Of a stretch of 59,334 nt of DNA, positions 16,239 through 23,692 are shown piece after piece. A program made the position numbers and the translations under genes. The first letter of the stretch is position 1. Each line of letters opens with the position of its first letter. This stretch comes from JAYFRC01 sp034926415 (lineage in GTDB: Bacteria; Bacillota; Clostridia; Oscillospirales; Oscillospiraceae), in NCBI GenBank assembly GCA_034926415.1, contig JAYFRC010000073.1, positions 1 through 59,334 on the forward strand. The letters run 5' to 3'. The notes beneath the pieces were generated by a model, which saw only the letters and a program-made list of their open reading frames with translations, was not told the origin of the DNA and made no database searches.

Positions 16239-17168
16239 ATGCCCTATAATCTCAAACAGGAAATGAGCAAACCCGAGCGCTTTGTCGGCGGTCACAGGCT
16301 CTGCGCCGGCTGCGGCTGCGGCGTTACCGTGCGCGCGGTCATGCGCGCTCTCGACCCCGATACAAAGGCCGTTGTGGCAAATGCCACCGGCTGCCTTGAA
16401 GTCTCGTCGTTCATGTACCCTTACACCGCGTGGACCGACAGCTATATCCACTGCGCGTTTGAAAACGCCGCGGCAACCTGCGGCGGCGTGGAGGCTGCTT
16501 ACCGGCTCATGAAGAAAAAAGGCAAGACCGAAGACGACTTCAAATTTATTGTTTTCGGCGGCGACGGCGGTACCTATGACATTGGCCTTCAGTCCCTGTC
16601 CGGCGCGATGGAGCGCGGCCACGACATGGTCTACGTCTGTTACGATAACGAAGCGTATATGAACACCGGCATCCAGCGCTCGTCCGCCACTCCCCGCTTT
16701 GCCGACGCGACGACCACGCCCATCGGAACCGAGAGTTGCGGCAAAAAGCAGAACAAGAAAGATCTGACCGAGATAATGGTCGCGCACGACATACCCTACG
16801 TCGCCCAGACCGCGCCCGTCGGCAACTGCCGCGATATCCACGAAAAGTCGCACAAGGCCATCTATACCCACGGCCCCGCGTTCCTTAACGTTCTGTCTCC
16901 TTGCCCACGCGGCTGGCGCTATCCGACCGAGGATATGGCGCAGATAATAAAGCTCGCGATAGATACCTGCGTTTGGCCGCTCTTCGAGGTGGTCGAGGGC
17001 GAGTACCGTCTCACCTACGAGCCGAAGGAAAAACTCCCCGTCGAGGAATATCTTAAAACCCAGGGCCGCTTCGCCCATATGCTCAAACCCGGAAGCGAGT
17101 GGATGATCCAGGAGACCCAGGACTGGATCGACAAAAAATGGAACGACCTCCTCGCCAGGTGTAAGTAA
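16239..17168 (+). CDS. 2-oxoacid:ferredoxin oxidoreductase, beta (TPP-binding) subunit
   Basis: A 309-residue beta chain carrying the thiamine diphosphate site: GDGG at 108-111 followed by the downstream DNEAYMNTG at 136-144. The cluster-ligand motif LCAGCGCG is at 21-28. With the alpha, gamma and delta subunits it forms the complete enzyme, catalysing reversible 2-oxoacid + CoA + oxidised Fd to acyl-CoA + CO2 + reduced Fd. It is the last gene of the operon and is followed by a strong terminator. Confidence 0.92.
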   Translation: MPYNLKQEMSKPERFVGGHRLCAGCGCGVTVRAVMRALDPDTKAVVANATGCLEVSSFMYPYTAWTDSYIHCAFENAAATCGGVEAAYRLMKKKGKTEDDFKFIVFGGDGGTYDIGLQSLSGAMERGHDMVYVCYDNEAYMNTGIQRSSATPRFADATTTPIGTESCGKKQNKKDLTEIMVAHDIPYVAQTAPVGNCRDIHEKSHKAIYTHGPAFLNVLSPCPRGWRYPTEDMAQIIKLAIDTCVWPLFEVVEGEYRLTYEPKEKLPVEEYLKTQGRFAHMLKPGSEWMIQETQDWIDKKWNDLLARCK

Positions 17169-17180
17169 TAGTCATATTCC

Positions 17181-17216
17181 GCAGGCCGCCGTGTATTTCC
17201 CGGCGGCCTGCTTTTT
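17181..17216 (+). terminator. Terminator of the OFOR operon
   Basis: A 10-bp perfect stem GCAGGCCGCC/GGCGGCCTGC, 11-base loop, then TTTTT, 12 bases past the beta-subunit stop. Confidence 0.85.
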
Positions 17217-17240
17217 CGCGCTCTCTCGCCTCACATTTTC

Positions 17241-17269
17241 TTGACCGTGTCAGCCGGCCGCTGTATAAT
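17241..17269 (+). promoter_or_regulatory. Promoter of the xpaC-telA-like genes
   Basis: TTGACC, 17 bases, TATAAT; 44 bases before the XpaC-like ATG. Near-consensus. Confidence 0.7.
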
Positions 17270-17313
17270 AAAAATATTATAGAGGTATTCTAAACCAATC
17301 AGGAGGCGATATT

Positions 17314-18006
17314 ATGACGTCTGCTTCCCGCAGGAGCGTCGCCCCGTTTTACGCCGCGGCGGTCGTCTGGATAGCTTACGCGCTGCTTTTCCCGCTCTAT
17401 AGTCCCTCGCATTTCGCAATTGTTATCGTTGCTTCGCTCGTTGTGTTCGCGATAGCCGCCGCGCTGTGTAAAACCGCTGTAAAAACCAAACCCGCTGCAA
17501 CGGCGGCCAAACCTGCCGAAGAAAAGTCCACCGGCAACGAAGAACTCGACAAAATGATAAAGGACGGCGCCCTCGCCATATCCGAGATGAAGCGTCTCGA
17601 CGATAATATCAAGGACGAAAAGATAAGCGCCGACATCGTACACCTTGAACAGGTCGCGCAGAAAATATTTGACCAGATAAAGCTTCGCCCCGAAAAGCTG
17701 CCACAGGCGCGCAAGTTCATGAGCTACTATCTCCCGACCACGCTCAAACTCCTCAATTCTTACGACCGCATGGCCTCTCAGGGTGTCAGCGGCGAGAATA
17801 TCGACTCAACGATGAAAAAGATTGAAGACATGATGTCCACTGTCTGCACAGCGTTCGACAAACAGCTCGACGCGCTGTTCGGCTCGGACGCGCTCGACAT
17901 ATCGTCTGACATCACCGTGCTCGAGACCATGATGGCGCGCGAGGGCTTTTCCGGCACGCAGATGCACGCCTCCGAAACTCAGGGCGGCATGAAGACCGAG
18001 CCGTAA
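17314..18006 (+). CDS. XpaC-like membrane protein (5-bromo-4-chloroindolyl phosphate hydrolysis family)
   Basis: A 230-residue protein with two hydrophobic N-terminal helices (about 10-28 and 32-52), an Ala/Pro/Lys linker, then a helical cytoplasmic domain with IKLRPEKLPQARKFMSYYLP and LKLLNSYDRM, the hallmark region of the XpaC family. The true function is not established; the name comes from a phosphatase phenotype. It is followed 48 bases later by a TelA-like gene, a conserved pairing in Bacillota. The start ATG has AGGAGG upstream. Confidence 0.8.
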   Translation: MTSASRRSVAPFYAAAVVWIAYALLFPLYSPSHFAIVIVASLVVFAIAAALCKTAVKTKPAATAAKPAEEKSTGNEELDKMIKDGALAISEMKRLDDNIKDEKISADIVHLEQVAQKIFDQIKLRPEKLPQARKFMSYYLPTTLKLLNSYDRMASQGVSGENIDSTMKKIEDMMSTVCTAFDKQLDALFGSDALDISSDITVLETMMAREGFSGTQMHASETQGGMKTEP

Positions 18007-18054
18007 TCAAGCCTGTAAAAACAAAAATATAACCGATACGAAAGGACGATATCC

Positions 18055-19221
18055 ATGTCAGATATGCCCAAACTCACCCTCGACCCTACCGAGGAATCCG
18101 CCGCGGCACAGGCCGCGCCCTCTCTTACGCTCAACCCCTCCGCCGCTCCCGCCGCGCCATCGGCCGCTAAGGAGATCACCCCCGTCGACGTCGACGAGAA
18201 GCTCCTCAACGACGATGAAAAGAAACAGGTCGAGGAGTTCTCGAAAAAGATAGATATCTCGGACACCAACCTCGTCCTTCAGTACGGCTCCTCCGCGCAG
18301 AAGAGCGTCTCCTCGTTTTCCGAGAGCGCCCTTTCCTCGGTCCGCAACAAGGACCTCGGCGAGGTAGGCAAGGATCTGTCCTCCCTTGTCGCGGAGCTTC
18401 GCGGCTTCGGTGAGGACGATAAAAAAGGCGGCTTAGCCGGTCTTTTCAAAAAGGGCGGCAACAAGATCGAAATGATGAAGGCTCAGTACAGCAAGGTCGA
18501 GACGAACGTCGACAGGATATCCCAGAGCCTTGAAAATCATCAGATAACGCTGATGAAGGATATCGCTATGTTCGACCAGATGTACGAACTGAACCTCAAA
18601 TATTACAAAGAGCTCACCATGTATATCATCGCCGGCAAAAAGCGTCTGATTGACGTCCGCGCGAACGACCTTGAGCAGATGCGCAATACCGCGGCGGAGA
18701 GCGGCTCCTCAGAGGACGCGCAAAAATACAACGACATGGTTCAGATGTGCGACAGATTTGAAAAGAAGCTGCACGACCTTGAGCTCACGCGCATAGTTTC
18801 CGTGCAGATGGGCCCGCAGATACGCCTGCTCCAGAACAACGACACCCAGATGGTGGAAAAAATACAGTCCTCGCTGGTCAACACCATTCCGCTCTGGAAG
18901 AGCCAGATGGTTCTCTCCCTCGGCCTTGAGCATTCACGCCAGGCTACGGAGGCTCAGCGCGCCGTCACCGAAACGACGAACGCCCTGCTCAAGAAGAACG
19001 CCGATATGCTTAAGACCGGCACCATCGCCACCGCCAAGGAAGCCGAGCGCAGCGTCGTCGACATCGAGACGCTTCAGCACACTAACCAGCAGCTCATATC
19101 CACTCTCGACGAGGTCCTGGAGATACAGCGCAACGGCGCGGCAAAGCGCAAGGCTGCGGAAGCCGAGCTTGGTCGCATAGAGGGAGAGCTCAAGCAGAAG
19201 CTCATGGAGCTGCATAACTGA
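18055..19221 (+). CDS. TelA-like toxic anion resistance family protein
   Basis: A 388-residue largely alpha-helical cytoplasmic protein. An Ala/Pro-rich N-terminus is followed by the core containing DISDTNLVLQYGSSAQKSV, a long coiled-coil-like region, and the highly conserved LWKSQMVLSLGLEHSRQA segment. The family is associated with tellurite, antibiotic and envelope stress, but the mechanism is not established. It forms a pair with the preceding XpaC-like protein, and a terminator follows directly. Confidence 0.85.
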   Translation: MSDMPKLTLDPTEESAAAQAAPSLTLNPSAAPAAPSAAKEITPVDVDEKLLNDDEKKQVEEFSKKIDISDTNLVLQYGSSAQKSVSSFSESALSSVRNKDLGEVGKDLSSLVAELRGFGEDDKKGGLAGLFKKGGNKIEMMKAQYSKVETNVDRISQSLENHQITLMKDIAMFDQMYELNLKYYKELTMYIIAGKKRLIDVRANDLEQMRNTAAESGSSEDAQKYNDMVQMCDRFEKKLHDLELTRIVSVQMGPQIRLLQNNDTQMVEKIQSSLVNTIPLWKSQMVLSLGLEHSRQATEAQRAVTETTNALLKKNADMLKTGTIATAKEAERSVVDIETLQHTNQQLISTLDEVLEIQRNGAAKRKAAEAELGRIEGELKQKLMELHN

Positions 19222-19239
19222 TTATCGAAGACGCCTTTG

Positions 19240-19270
19240 CGCTGCCGCCGAAAGCGGCGGCAGCGTTTTT
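19240..19270 (+). terminator. Terminator after telA-like gene
   Basis: An 11-bp perfect stem CGCTGCCGCCG/CGGCGGCAGCG with AAAG loop, then TTTTT, 18 bases after the stop. Confidence 0.9.
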
Positions 19271-19375
19271 CCCGTATGAATTTGCGTCAGTGCAGGCCGG
19301 CAAATCGGTGTAAAATCTTTTTGCGCTGCCTGCCATCCTCTGTATATCAAAATCATCCGCTCGAGGTGCAAAGAT

Positions 19376-20467
19376 ATGAATTTATTTCTTAAACGCGGTA
19401 CTGCCGTCGTTGTACTCATAGCAGCCATAGCCGCGTCCGTTGCCATAGGCCAGGCAAAAAAGCCGGTCATCGACGACAGCGTGTCGCCCTCGACGTCGGT
19501 TGTCGGCAGCTATACCTACACTCTTGACAGCGAGAATGTCCTGTCCGACGCCACAAAGGAGCATATTGATGCGATGAACGCTTCCTTGTTTGCACAGACC
19601 GGGGCGCAGATAGCCGTCGAGGTCATAGATTCGACCGGAGATACCGACATTGCCGACTATACCGAAAGCGAGTTCAACCGCCTCGGCGTCGGTTCTTCGC
19701 AGCGCAATAACGGCGTACTGATATTGCTCGCGCTGGACAACTATTACAACGGCCAGCCCGGCGGTGATTATTACATGGGCTGGGGCAGCGGCTTAACCGG
19801 CGTCGGCAACTCGCTCAACAGCATACTCACCGCATATATGGAGGACGATTTTGTCGCCAAGGATTATGATTCGGCAGTGTTGTCCACCTTTGACGCGCTG
19901 TGCGATTATTTTGCGAGTTACTATGATGTGACCTTACGCGAGGACTATATCCCGGCGACCGCTTCCACATATTCCTCGCTCTCCGGCAATTATTATACGG
20001 AGTCCCAGGGTATGATATCCGAGCCCTCTGTCGGCGCTATCGTTGCCGGAGTCGTGTTTCTGCTCGTACTAATCTTTATTATCTGGATCATAGCGGATTA
20101 CATACGATATTCGTCCTATCGTCGGCGCTATATGCAGCCCGGCATGGGCATCCCGACGGTTATTTATTACCCGATATTCTGGGGCAGACCCCATCCACCG
20201 CGTCCTCCGCGTCCTCCGAGAGGGCCTAGAGGTCCCGGTGGCTTCGGCGGCGGCGGTTTCGGCGGTGGCTCCTTTGGAGGCGGCGCTGGTCGCGGCGGCT
20301 TCGGCGGCGGTTCCTTTGGGGGCGGCGGCGGTCGCGGTGGCTTCGGCGGCGGCTCCTTCGGGGGCGGCTTCGGTCGCGGCGGTTTCGGCGGAGGCGGCTT
20401 CGGCGGAGGTGGCTTCGGCGGAGGCGGCTTCGGCGGAGGCGGCTTCGGCGGTGGCGGCGGGCGCTGA
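19376..20467 (+). CDS. TPM-domain membrane protein with Gly/Phe-rich repetitive C-terminus
   Basis: A 363-residue protein. An N-terminal signal or anchor helix (about 8-25) is followed by an extracytoplasmic TPM (TLP18.3/Psb32/MOLO-1) domain at about 45-185 containing LSDATKEHIDAMNASLFAQT and RNNGVLILLALDN. A transmembrane helix lies at about 218-242. The cytoplasmic tail has a Pro-rich stretch (RPHPPRPPRPPRGPRGPG), then about 75 residues of GGFGGGxF repeats. TPM proteins are linked to membrane or photosystem repair and stress, but their biochemistry is uncertain. Low-complexity Gly/Phe tails occur in this family. It lies downstream of the TelA pair but is separated by a terminator. Confidence 0.8.
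   Translation: MNLFLKRGTAVVVLIAAIAASVAIGQAKKPVIDDSVSPSTSVVGSYTYTLDSENVLSDATKEHIDAMNASLFAQTGAQIAVEVIDSTGDTDIADYTESEFNRLGVGSSQRNNGVLILLALDNYYNGQPGGDYYMGWGSGLTGVGNSLNSILTAYMEDDFVAKDYDSAVLSTFDALCDYFASYYDVTLREDYIPATASTYSSLSGNYYTESQGMISEPSVGAIVAGVVFLLVLIFIIWIIADYIRYSSYRRRYMQPGMGIPTVIYYPIFWGRPHPPRPPRPPRGPRGPGGFGGGGFGGGSFGGGAGRGGFGGGSFGGGGGRGGFGGGSFGGGFGRGGFGGGGFGGGGFGGGGFGGGGFGGGGGR
20239..20463 (+). repeat. Tandem GGC-rich repeat encoding the Gly/Phe tail
   Basis: About 225 bases of degenerate 9-15 base units (ggcttcggcgga-type), entirely inside the TPM gene and in frame. The cleanest tandem copies are in the last 75 bases (ggcttcggcggaggc repeated), which suggests recent slippage expansion. Confidence 0.8.
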
Positions 20468-20477
20468 TAAAAAACAT

Positions 20478-20517
20478 GGGCGCTGCATCTGCCAGATGCA
20501 GCGCCCTTATTCTTTGT
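20478..20517 (+). terminator. Terminator of the TPM gene
   Basis: A 14-base inverted repeat GGGCGCTGCATCTG/CAGATGCAGCGCCC, followed by TTATTCTTTGTCT. The T-run is imperfect. Confidence 0.7.
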
Positions 20518-20562
20518 CTCTCCGCATACATATGCTCGCCATTTGTCCATCCTTGTAAAATG

Positions 20563-20602
20563 AAAGACCGGCTGAGAACCGAATGTTCTTTGCCGGTCTT
20601 TT
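20563..20602 (-). terminator. Terminator of spoVT (probably bidirectional)
   Basis: Stem AAAGACCGGC/GCCGGTCTTT with a 19-base loop between the converging TPM and spoVT genes. On the minus strand it is followed by CATTTTAC. Confidence 0.6.
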
Positions 20603-20612
20603 GAAAGGCTCC

Positions 20613-21155
20613 TTAACTCTCCATGTGCTTTCCGAGGAAGGCGGCCGCAGTCTGGGCAAGCTTTATCTCCGTCTCCCCAGCGCGCTGCTCTTCGCTGTCT
20701 GCAATAAACAAAACGCAGCCCATCACGTCGCCCTCTGTGAGTACAGGCACGGCTATGAGCGCAAAATATTTATCGTTTCCGTCGGTTACGAAGACGCATC
20801 TTTCATTCTTCGCGTGGGTATAGGTCTTCCTGTCCTCTAGCAGTTTTTCGATATCGGGACTTATACGCTTTTCTATCAGCTCGCGTTTTCCACCGCCCGA
20901 CACGGCGATGACCGAATCCCGGTCGCATATGGCTGCCGCGAGTCCCGCGTTTTTCGAGAGCGCCTCACAGAATTGCTCCGCAAGGTCTTCAAGGTCTCCC
21001 ATCAGCGAGTATTTCTTGAATATGACCTCGCCGTCCTTGCTGGTGTAAATTTCCAAAGGGTCTCCCTCTCTTATACGCATCGTGCGGCGTATCTCTTTCG
21101 GGATGACCACCCTGCCGAGATCGTCAATGCGGCGAACGATTCCCGTCGCTTTCAT
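20613..21155 (-). CDS. spoVT: Stage V sporulation protein T
   Basis: A 180-residue transcription regulator of forespore gene expression. The N-terminal AbrB swapped-hairpin DNA-binding domain has MKATGIVRRIDDLGRVVIPK at 1-20, continuing EIRRTMRIREGDPLEIY. A C-terminal GAF-like domain spans about 60-178. Length matches Bacillus SpoVT. The start has GGAGGA upstream. A sigma-G-like promoter lies upstream, consistent with known spoVT control. Its presence argues strongly that the organism forms endospores. Confidence 0.93.
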   Translation of the reverse strand: MKATGIVRRIDDLGRVVIPKEIRRTMRIREGDPLEIYTSKDGEVIFKKYSLMGDLEDLAEQFCEALSKNAGLAAAICDRDSVIAVSGGGKRELIEKRISPDIEKLLEDRKTYTHAKNERCVFVTDGNDKYFALIAVPVLTEGDVMGCVLFIADSEEQRAGETEIKLAQTAAAFLGKHMES

Positions 21156-21190
21156 CGATCATTCCTCCTGCCGATTTTTTCTGACAAAGT

Positions 21191-21219
21191 TAGTATTAGC
21201 AGGATTTGTTTGGCTATAC
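21191..21219 (-). promoter_or_regulatory. Sigma-G/F-like promoter of spoVT
   Basis: Minus-strand GTATA, 17 bases, AATACTA, close to the forespore consensus GNATR-N17/18-CATNNTA (one mismatch in the -10). It is about 36 bases before the spoVT start. Assignment to sigma G is by analogy with Bacillus. Confidence 0.5.
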
Positions 21220-21401
21220 GGTAAAAAATTCAAACTTCACTTTCTTCCGCGCCGGAGTTAATATATCCGCGAAAAAATCACATATAAAAATTAAGCTTGT
21301 TCTGATTCAGACGCTTTGCGACTAAATATATCAGGAGATGCGTTGACGTAACCAGCAGCCGCCGGCGATGATATCTGATGCATGGCGTCGGATTCCGCGC
21401 G

Positions 21402-21430
21402 TTGCGGCGAAGGGCGTAACGTGCTATACT
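21402..21430 (+). promoter_or_regulatory. Promoter of the hotdog thioesterase gene
   Basis: TTGCGG, 17 bases, TATACT; 36 bases before the ATG. Confidence 0.55.
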
Positions 21431-21465
21431 TGTAAAAATTTGTTCTATATAAGAGGTAACTTTCC

Positions 21466-21873
21466 ATGCCGAATCTCGACGAAATAAAAGAACGCTTCAA
21501 AAACGACCGTTTTGCTACCGACACGACGGGCGCGGTCATCGTGTCCGCCGAAAGCGGACGCGCCGTCTGCTCGCTCGCCCTGCGCCGCGACCATCTCAAC
21601 TCCAACGACGCCGTTATGGGCGGAGCTATATTCACACTTGCGGATTTTGCCTTTGCCGTAGCCGCCAATGGCTGTGAAAACGATGGCCGTGTGACCGTGT
21701 CGCTGCATAACGAGATAAGCTTTCTCTCCCCCGCCAGGGGCAAAACGCTTTTCGCCGAAGCCCGATGCTTCAGGGCGGGACACAAGACCTCGCTCTACAT
21801 CGTAGAAATAACGGACGAGCTCGGCACCGCCGTGGCTCATATGTCAGTTAACGGCTACGCCGAAACGAAGTAA
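21466..21873 (+). CDS. PaaI-type hotdog-fold thioesterase
   Basis: A 135-residue acyl- or aryl-CoA thioesterase. The hotdog signature region NDAVMGGAIFTLADFAFAVA (the HGG-type motif appears as MGGAIFTLADFA) is followed by VSLHNEISFLSPARGKTLFA and a final AHMSVNGY strand. Position directly upstream of an acyl-CoA synthetase and arylpyruvate enzymes suggests release of free acid or rescue of trapped CoA in that pathway (inference). The ATG follows AAGAGGTAACTTTCC. Confidence 0.82.
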   Translation: MPNLDEIKERFKNDRFATDTTGAVIVSAESGRAVCSLALRRDHLNSNDAVMGGAIFTLADFAFAVAANGCENDGRVTVSLHNEISFLSPARGKTLFAEARCFRAGHKTSLYIVEITDELGTAVAHMSVNGYAETK

Positions 21874-21905
21874 GTCCCCCTCTCCCTTTTCATTTATATA
21901 TTGCA

Positions 21906-21934
21906 TTGACTTTAGCACACAAACGTGATAAAGT
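21906..21934 (+). promoter_or_regulatory. Promoter of the acyl-CoA synthetase/ior cluster
   Basis: TTGACT, 17 bases, TAAAGT; the leader to the ATG at 22008 is about 65 bases. No T-box is visible in it. Confidence 0.55.
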
Positions 21935-22007
21935 GTTTTCAATGTTTTTGCGTCCGCTTCTTGTCACGGAAGCGGACGATGCAATAATTTATGAATTGAG
22001 GAACGTC

Positions 22008-23645
22008 ATGATCATAACCGATCTGCTTGAGCGCAATGCGAGGCTCTACGGCTCCGAAACCGCGCTTGTTGAGATAAACCCCTCGGAGGAACGCGATATG
22101 GCCGTCACCTGGCGCGAGATGAGCCTTATCGAAAACGCGTCCGAGGGCGCTCCGTACAGGCGTGAGATTACCTGGAGCATTTTTGATAAAAACGCCGACC
22201 GCTTTGCTAATCTTCTTCTGAGCCGCGGCGTAAAGCGCGGCACAAAGGTCGGCATACTTATGATGAACTGCCTTGAGTGGCTTCCGGTATATTTCGGCGT
22301 GCTGAAAGCCGGATGTGTCGTCGTACCGCTCAACTTTCGCTATTCGGGCGATGAAATAGAGTACTGCCTCGGTCTCGCCGACGTCGAGATACTTGTGTTC
22401 GGCCCCGAGTTCATAAGCCGAATCGAGCCCATTCTTCCGCGCATACCGGCCGTCCGCATGATGTTTTTCGTGGGCGGGGAGCCTCCGGCGTTCGCCGAGT
22501 CCTACAACACGCTCGTGAATTACTGCTCCTGGGAGGCGCCCCCCGTGAGCATTGACGAAAACGACTGCGCCGCCATTTACTTTTCCTCCGGCACCACCGG
22601 CTTTCCGAAGGCCATACTACATAATCACAGGGCGCTTATCTCCGCCTGCATCTGCGAACAGAAGCACCACGGCCAGACGCGCGACGACGTATTTCTCTGC
22701 ATACCTCCGCTTTACCATACCGGAGCCAAGATGCACTGGTTCGGAAGCCTCATTTCCGGCAGCCGCGCCGTGCTGCTCCGCGGCGTAAAGCCCGAGTGGA
22801 TACTGCGCGCCGTTACGGAAGAGAAATGTTCCATCGTCTGGCTGCTCGTCCCCTGGGCTCAGGATCTGCTTGACGCGGCGGACAGCGGAAAAATAGACCT
22901 CGGCAGCTACTACCTCGACAAATGGCGGCTGATGCACATCGGCGCGCAGCCCGTTCCGGCGAGCCTGATACACCGCTGGAAAAAGCTGTTTCCAAATCAC
23001 CAATACGACACGAACTACGGCCTTTCCGAATCCCTAGGCCCCGGCTGCGTCCATCTCGGCGTTGAAAACGAAGACAAGATAGGCGCTATCGGGAAAGCCG
23101 GCTACGACTGGAAAGCCCGAGTTGTAGACGAAACCGGCGCGGACGTCGCCGACGGCGTCGTGGGAGAGCTTATCGTGAACGGCCCGAGCGTCATGCTTGG
23201 CTATTATAAAAATCCCGAAGCCACGGCCGAGGTCCTGAAGGACGGCTGGCTTTATACCGGCGACATGGCAAAGTTCGACGAGGACGGATTCATCTATCTC
23301 GTCGACAGGAAAAAGGACGTCATCATCTCCGGCGGCGAAAATCTCTATCCCGTGCAGATAGAGGATTTTCTCCGTAGAAACGACAAGATAAAGGACGTCG
23401 CCGTCATCGGAATGCCAGACGAACGCCTCGGCGAGATAGCCGCCGCGATAGTCGAGCTCAAGGACGGATGCGAATGCTCGGAGGACGAGCTCAATGCGTT
23501 TTGCGAAGAGCTTCCGCGCTACAAGCGCCCGCGCCGCATAATTTTCGACAGCGTGCCGCGCAACCCCACCGGCAAGATAGAAAAACCCGTTCTACGCAAA
23601 AAGTATTCGACCGGCAGCCTTGTCGAGGCCGAAACCGAGCGCTGA
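22008..23645 (+). CDS. Acyl-CoA synthetase (AMP-forming)
   Basis: A 545-residue ANL-superfamily ligase activating a carboxylic acid to acyl-CoA via acyl-AMP. It has the P-loop YFSSGTTGFPKAILHNH, the A5-like NYGLSESLG, the A7 TGD in GWLYTGDMAKFDEDG, the hinge DRKKDVIISGGENLYP, and catalytic Lys in NPTGKIEKPVLRKKY. The N-terminal stretch ENASEGAPYRREITW is an insertion typical of one clostridial subgroup. ATG at 22008 has TTGAGGA upstream; an earlier non-ATG start at 21906 overlaps the promoter and is rejected. Its position before iorAB/paaK suggests an arylacetate or branched-chain acid substrate (inference). Confidence 0.85.
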   Translation: MIITDLLERNARLYGSETALVEINPSEERDMAVTWREMSLIENASEGAPYRREITWSIFDKNADRFANLLLSRGVKRGTKVGILMMNCLEWLPVYFGVLKAGCVVVPLNFRYSGDEIEYCLGLADVEILVFGPEFISRIEPILPRIPAVRMMFFVGGEPPAFAESYNTLVNYCSWEAPPVSIDENDCAAIYFSSGTTGFPKAILHNHRALISACICEQKHHGQTRDDVFLCIPPLYHTGAKMHWFGSLISGSRAVLLRGVKPEWILRAVTEEKCSIVWLLVPWAQDLLDAADSGKIDLGSYYLDKWRLMHIGAQPVPASLIHRWKKLFPNHQYDTNYGLSESLGPGCVHLGVENEDKIGAIGKAGYDWKARVVDETGADVADGVVGELIVNGPSVMLGYYKNPEATAEVLKDGWLYTGDMAKFDEDGFIYLVDRKKDVIISGGENLYPVQIEDFLRRNDKIKDVAVIGMPDERLGEIAAAIVELKDGCECSEDELNAFCEELPRYKRPRRIIFDSVPRNPTGKIEKPVLRKKYSTGSLVEAETER

Positions 23646-23692
23646 AATAAAATCCAGAAATATTGTCTCCGCAATCTTAAGGAGGAATTGTC

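Noticed and set aside
16098..17078. 326-codon minus-strand ORF opposite the OFOR beta subunit
   Set aside because: Shadow frame; the plus-strand gene has TPP and cluster motifs.
20239..20463. Possible CRISPR-like array because of regular short repeats
   Set aside because: Repeats are contiguous, in frame and have no unique spacers; they encode the Gly/Phe tail.
20167..20550. Proline-rich minus-strand ORF (PPPPK repeats)
   Set aside because: It is the reverse of the Gly/Phe repeat of the TPM gene and therefore an artefact of the repeat.
21874..22007. Possible T-box before the acyl-CoA synthetase/ior cluster
   Set aside because: The leader is too short and lacks the T-box core sequence.
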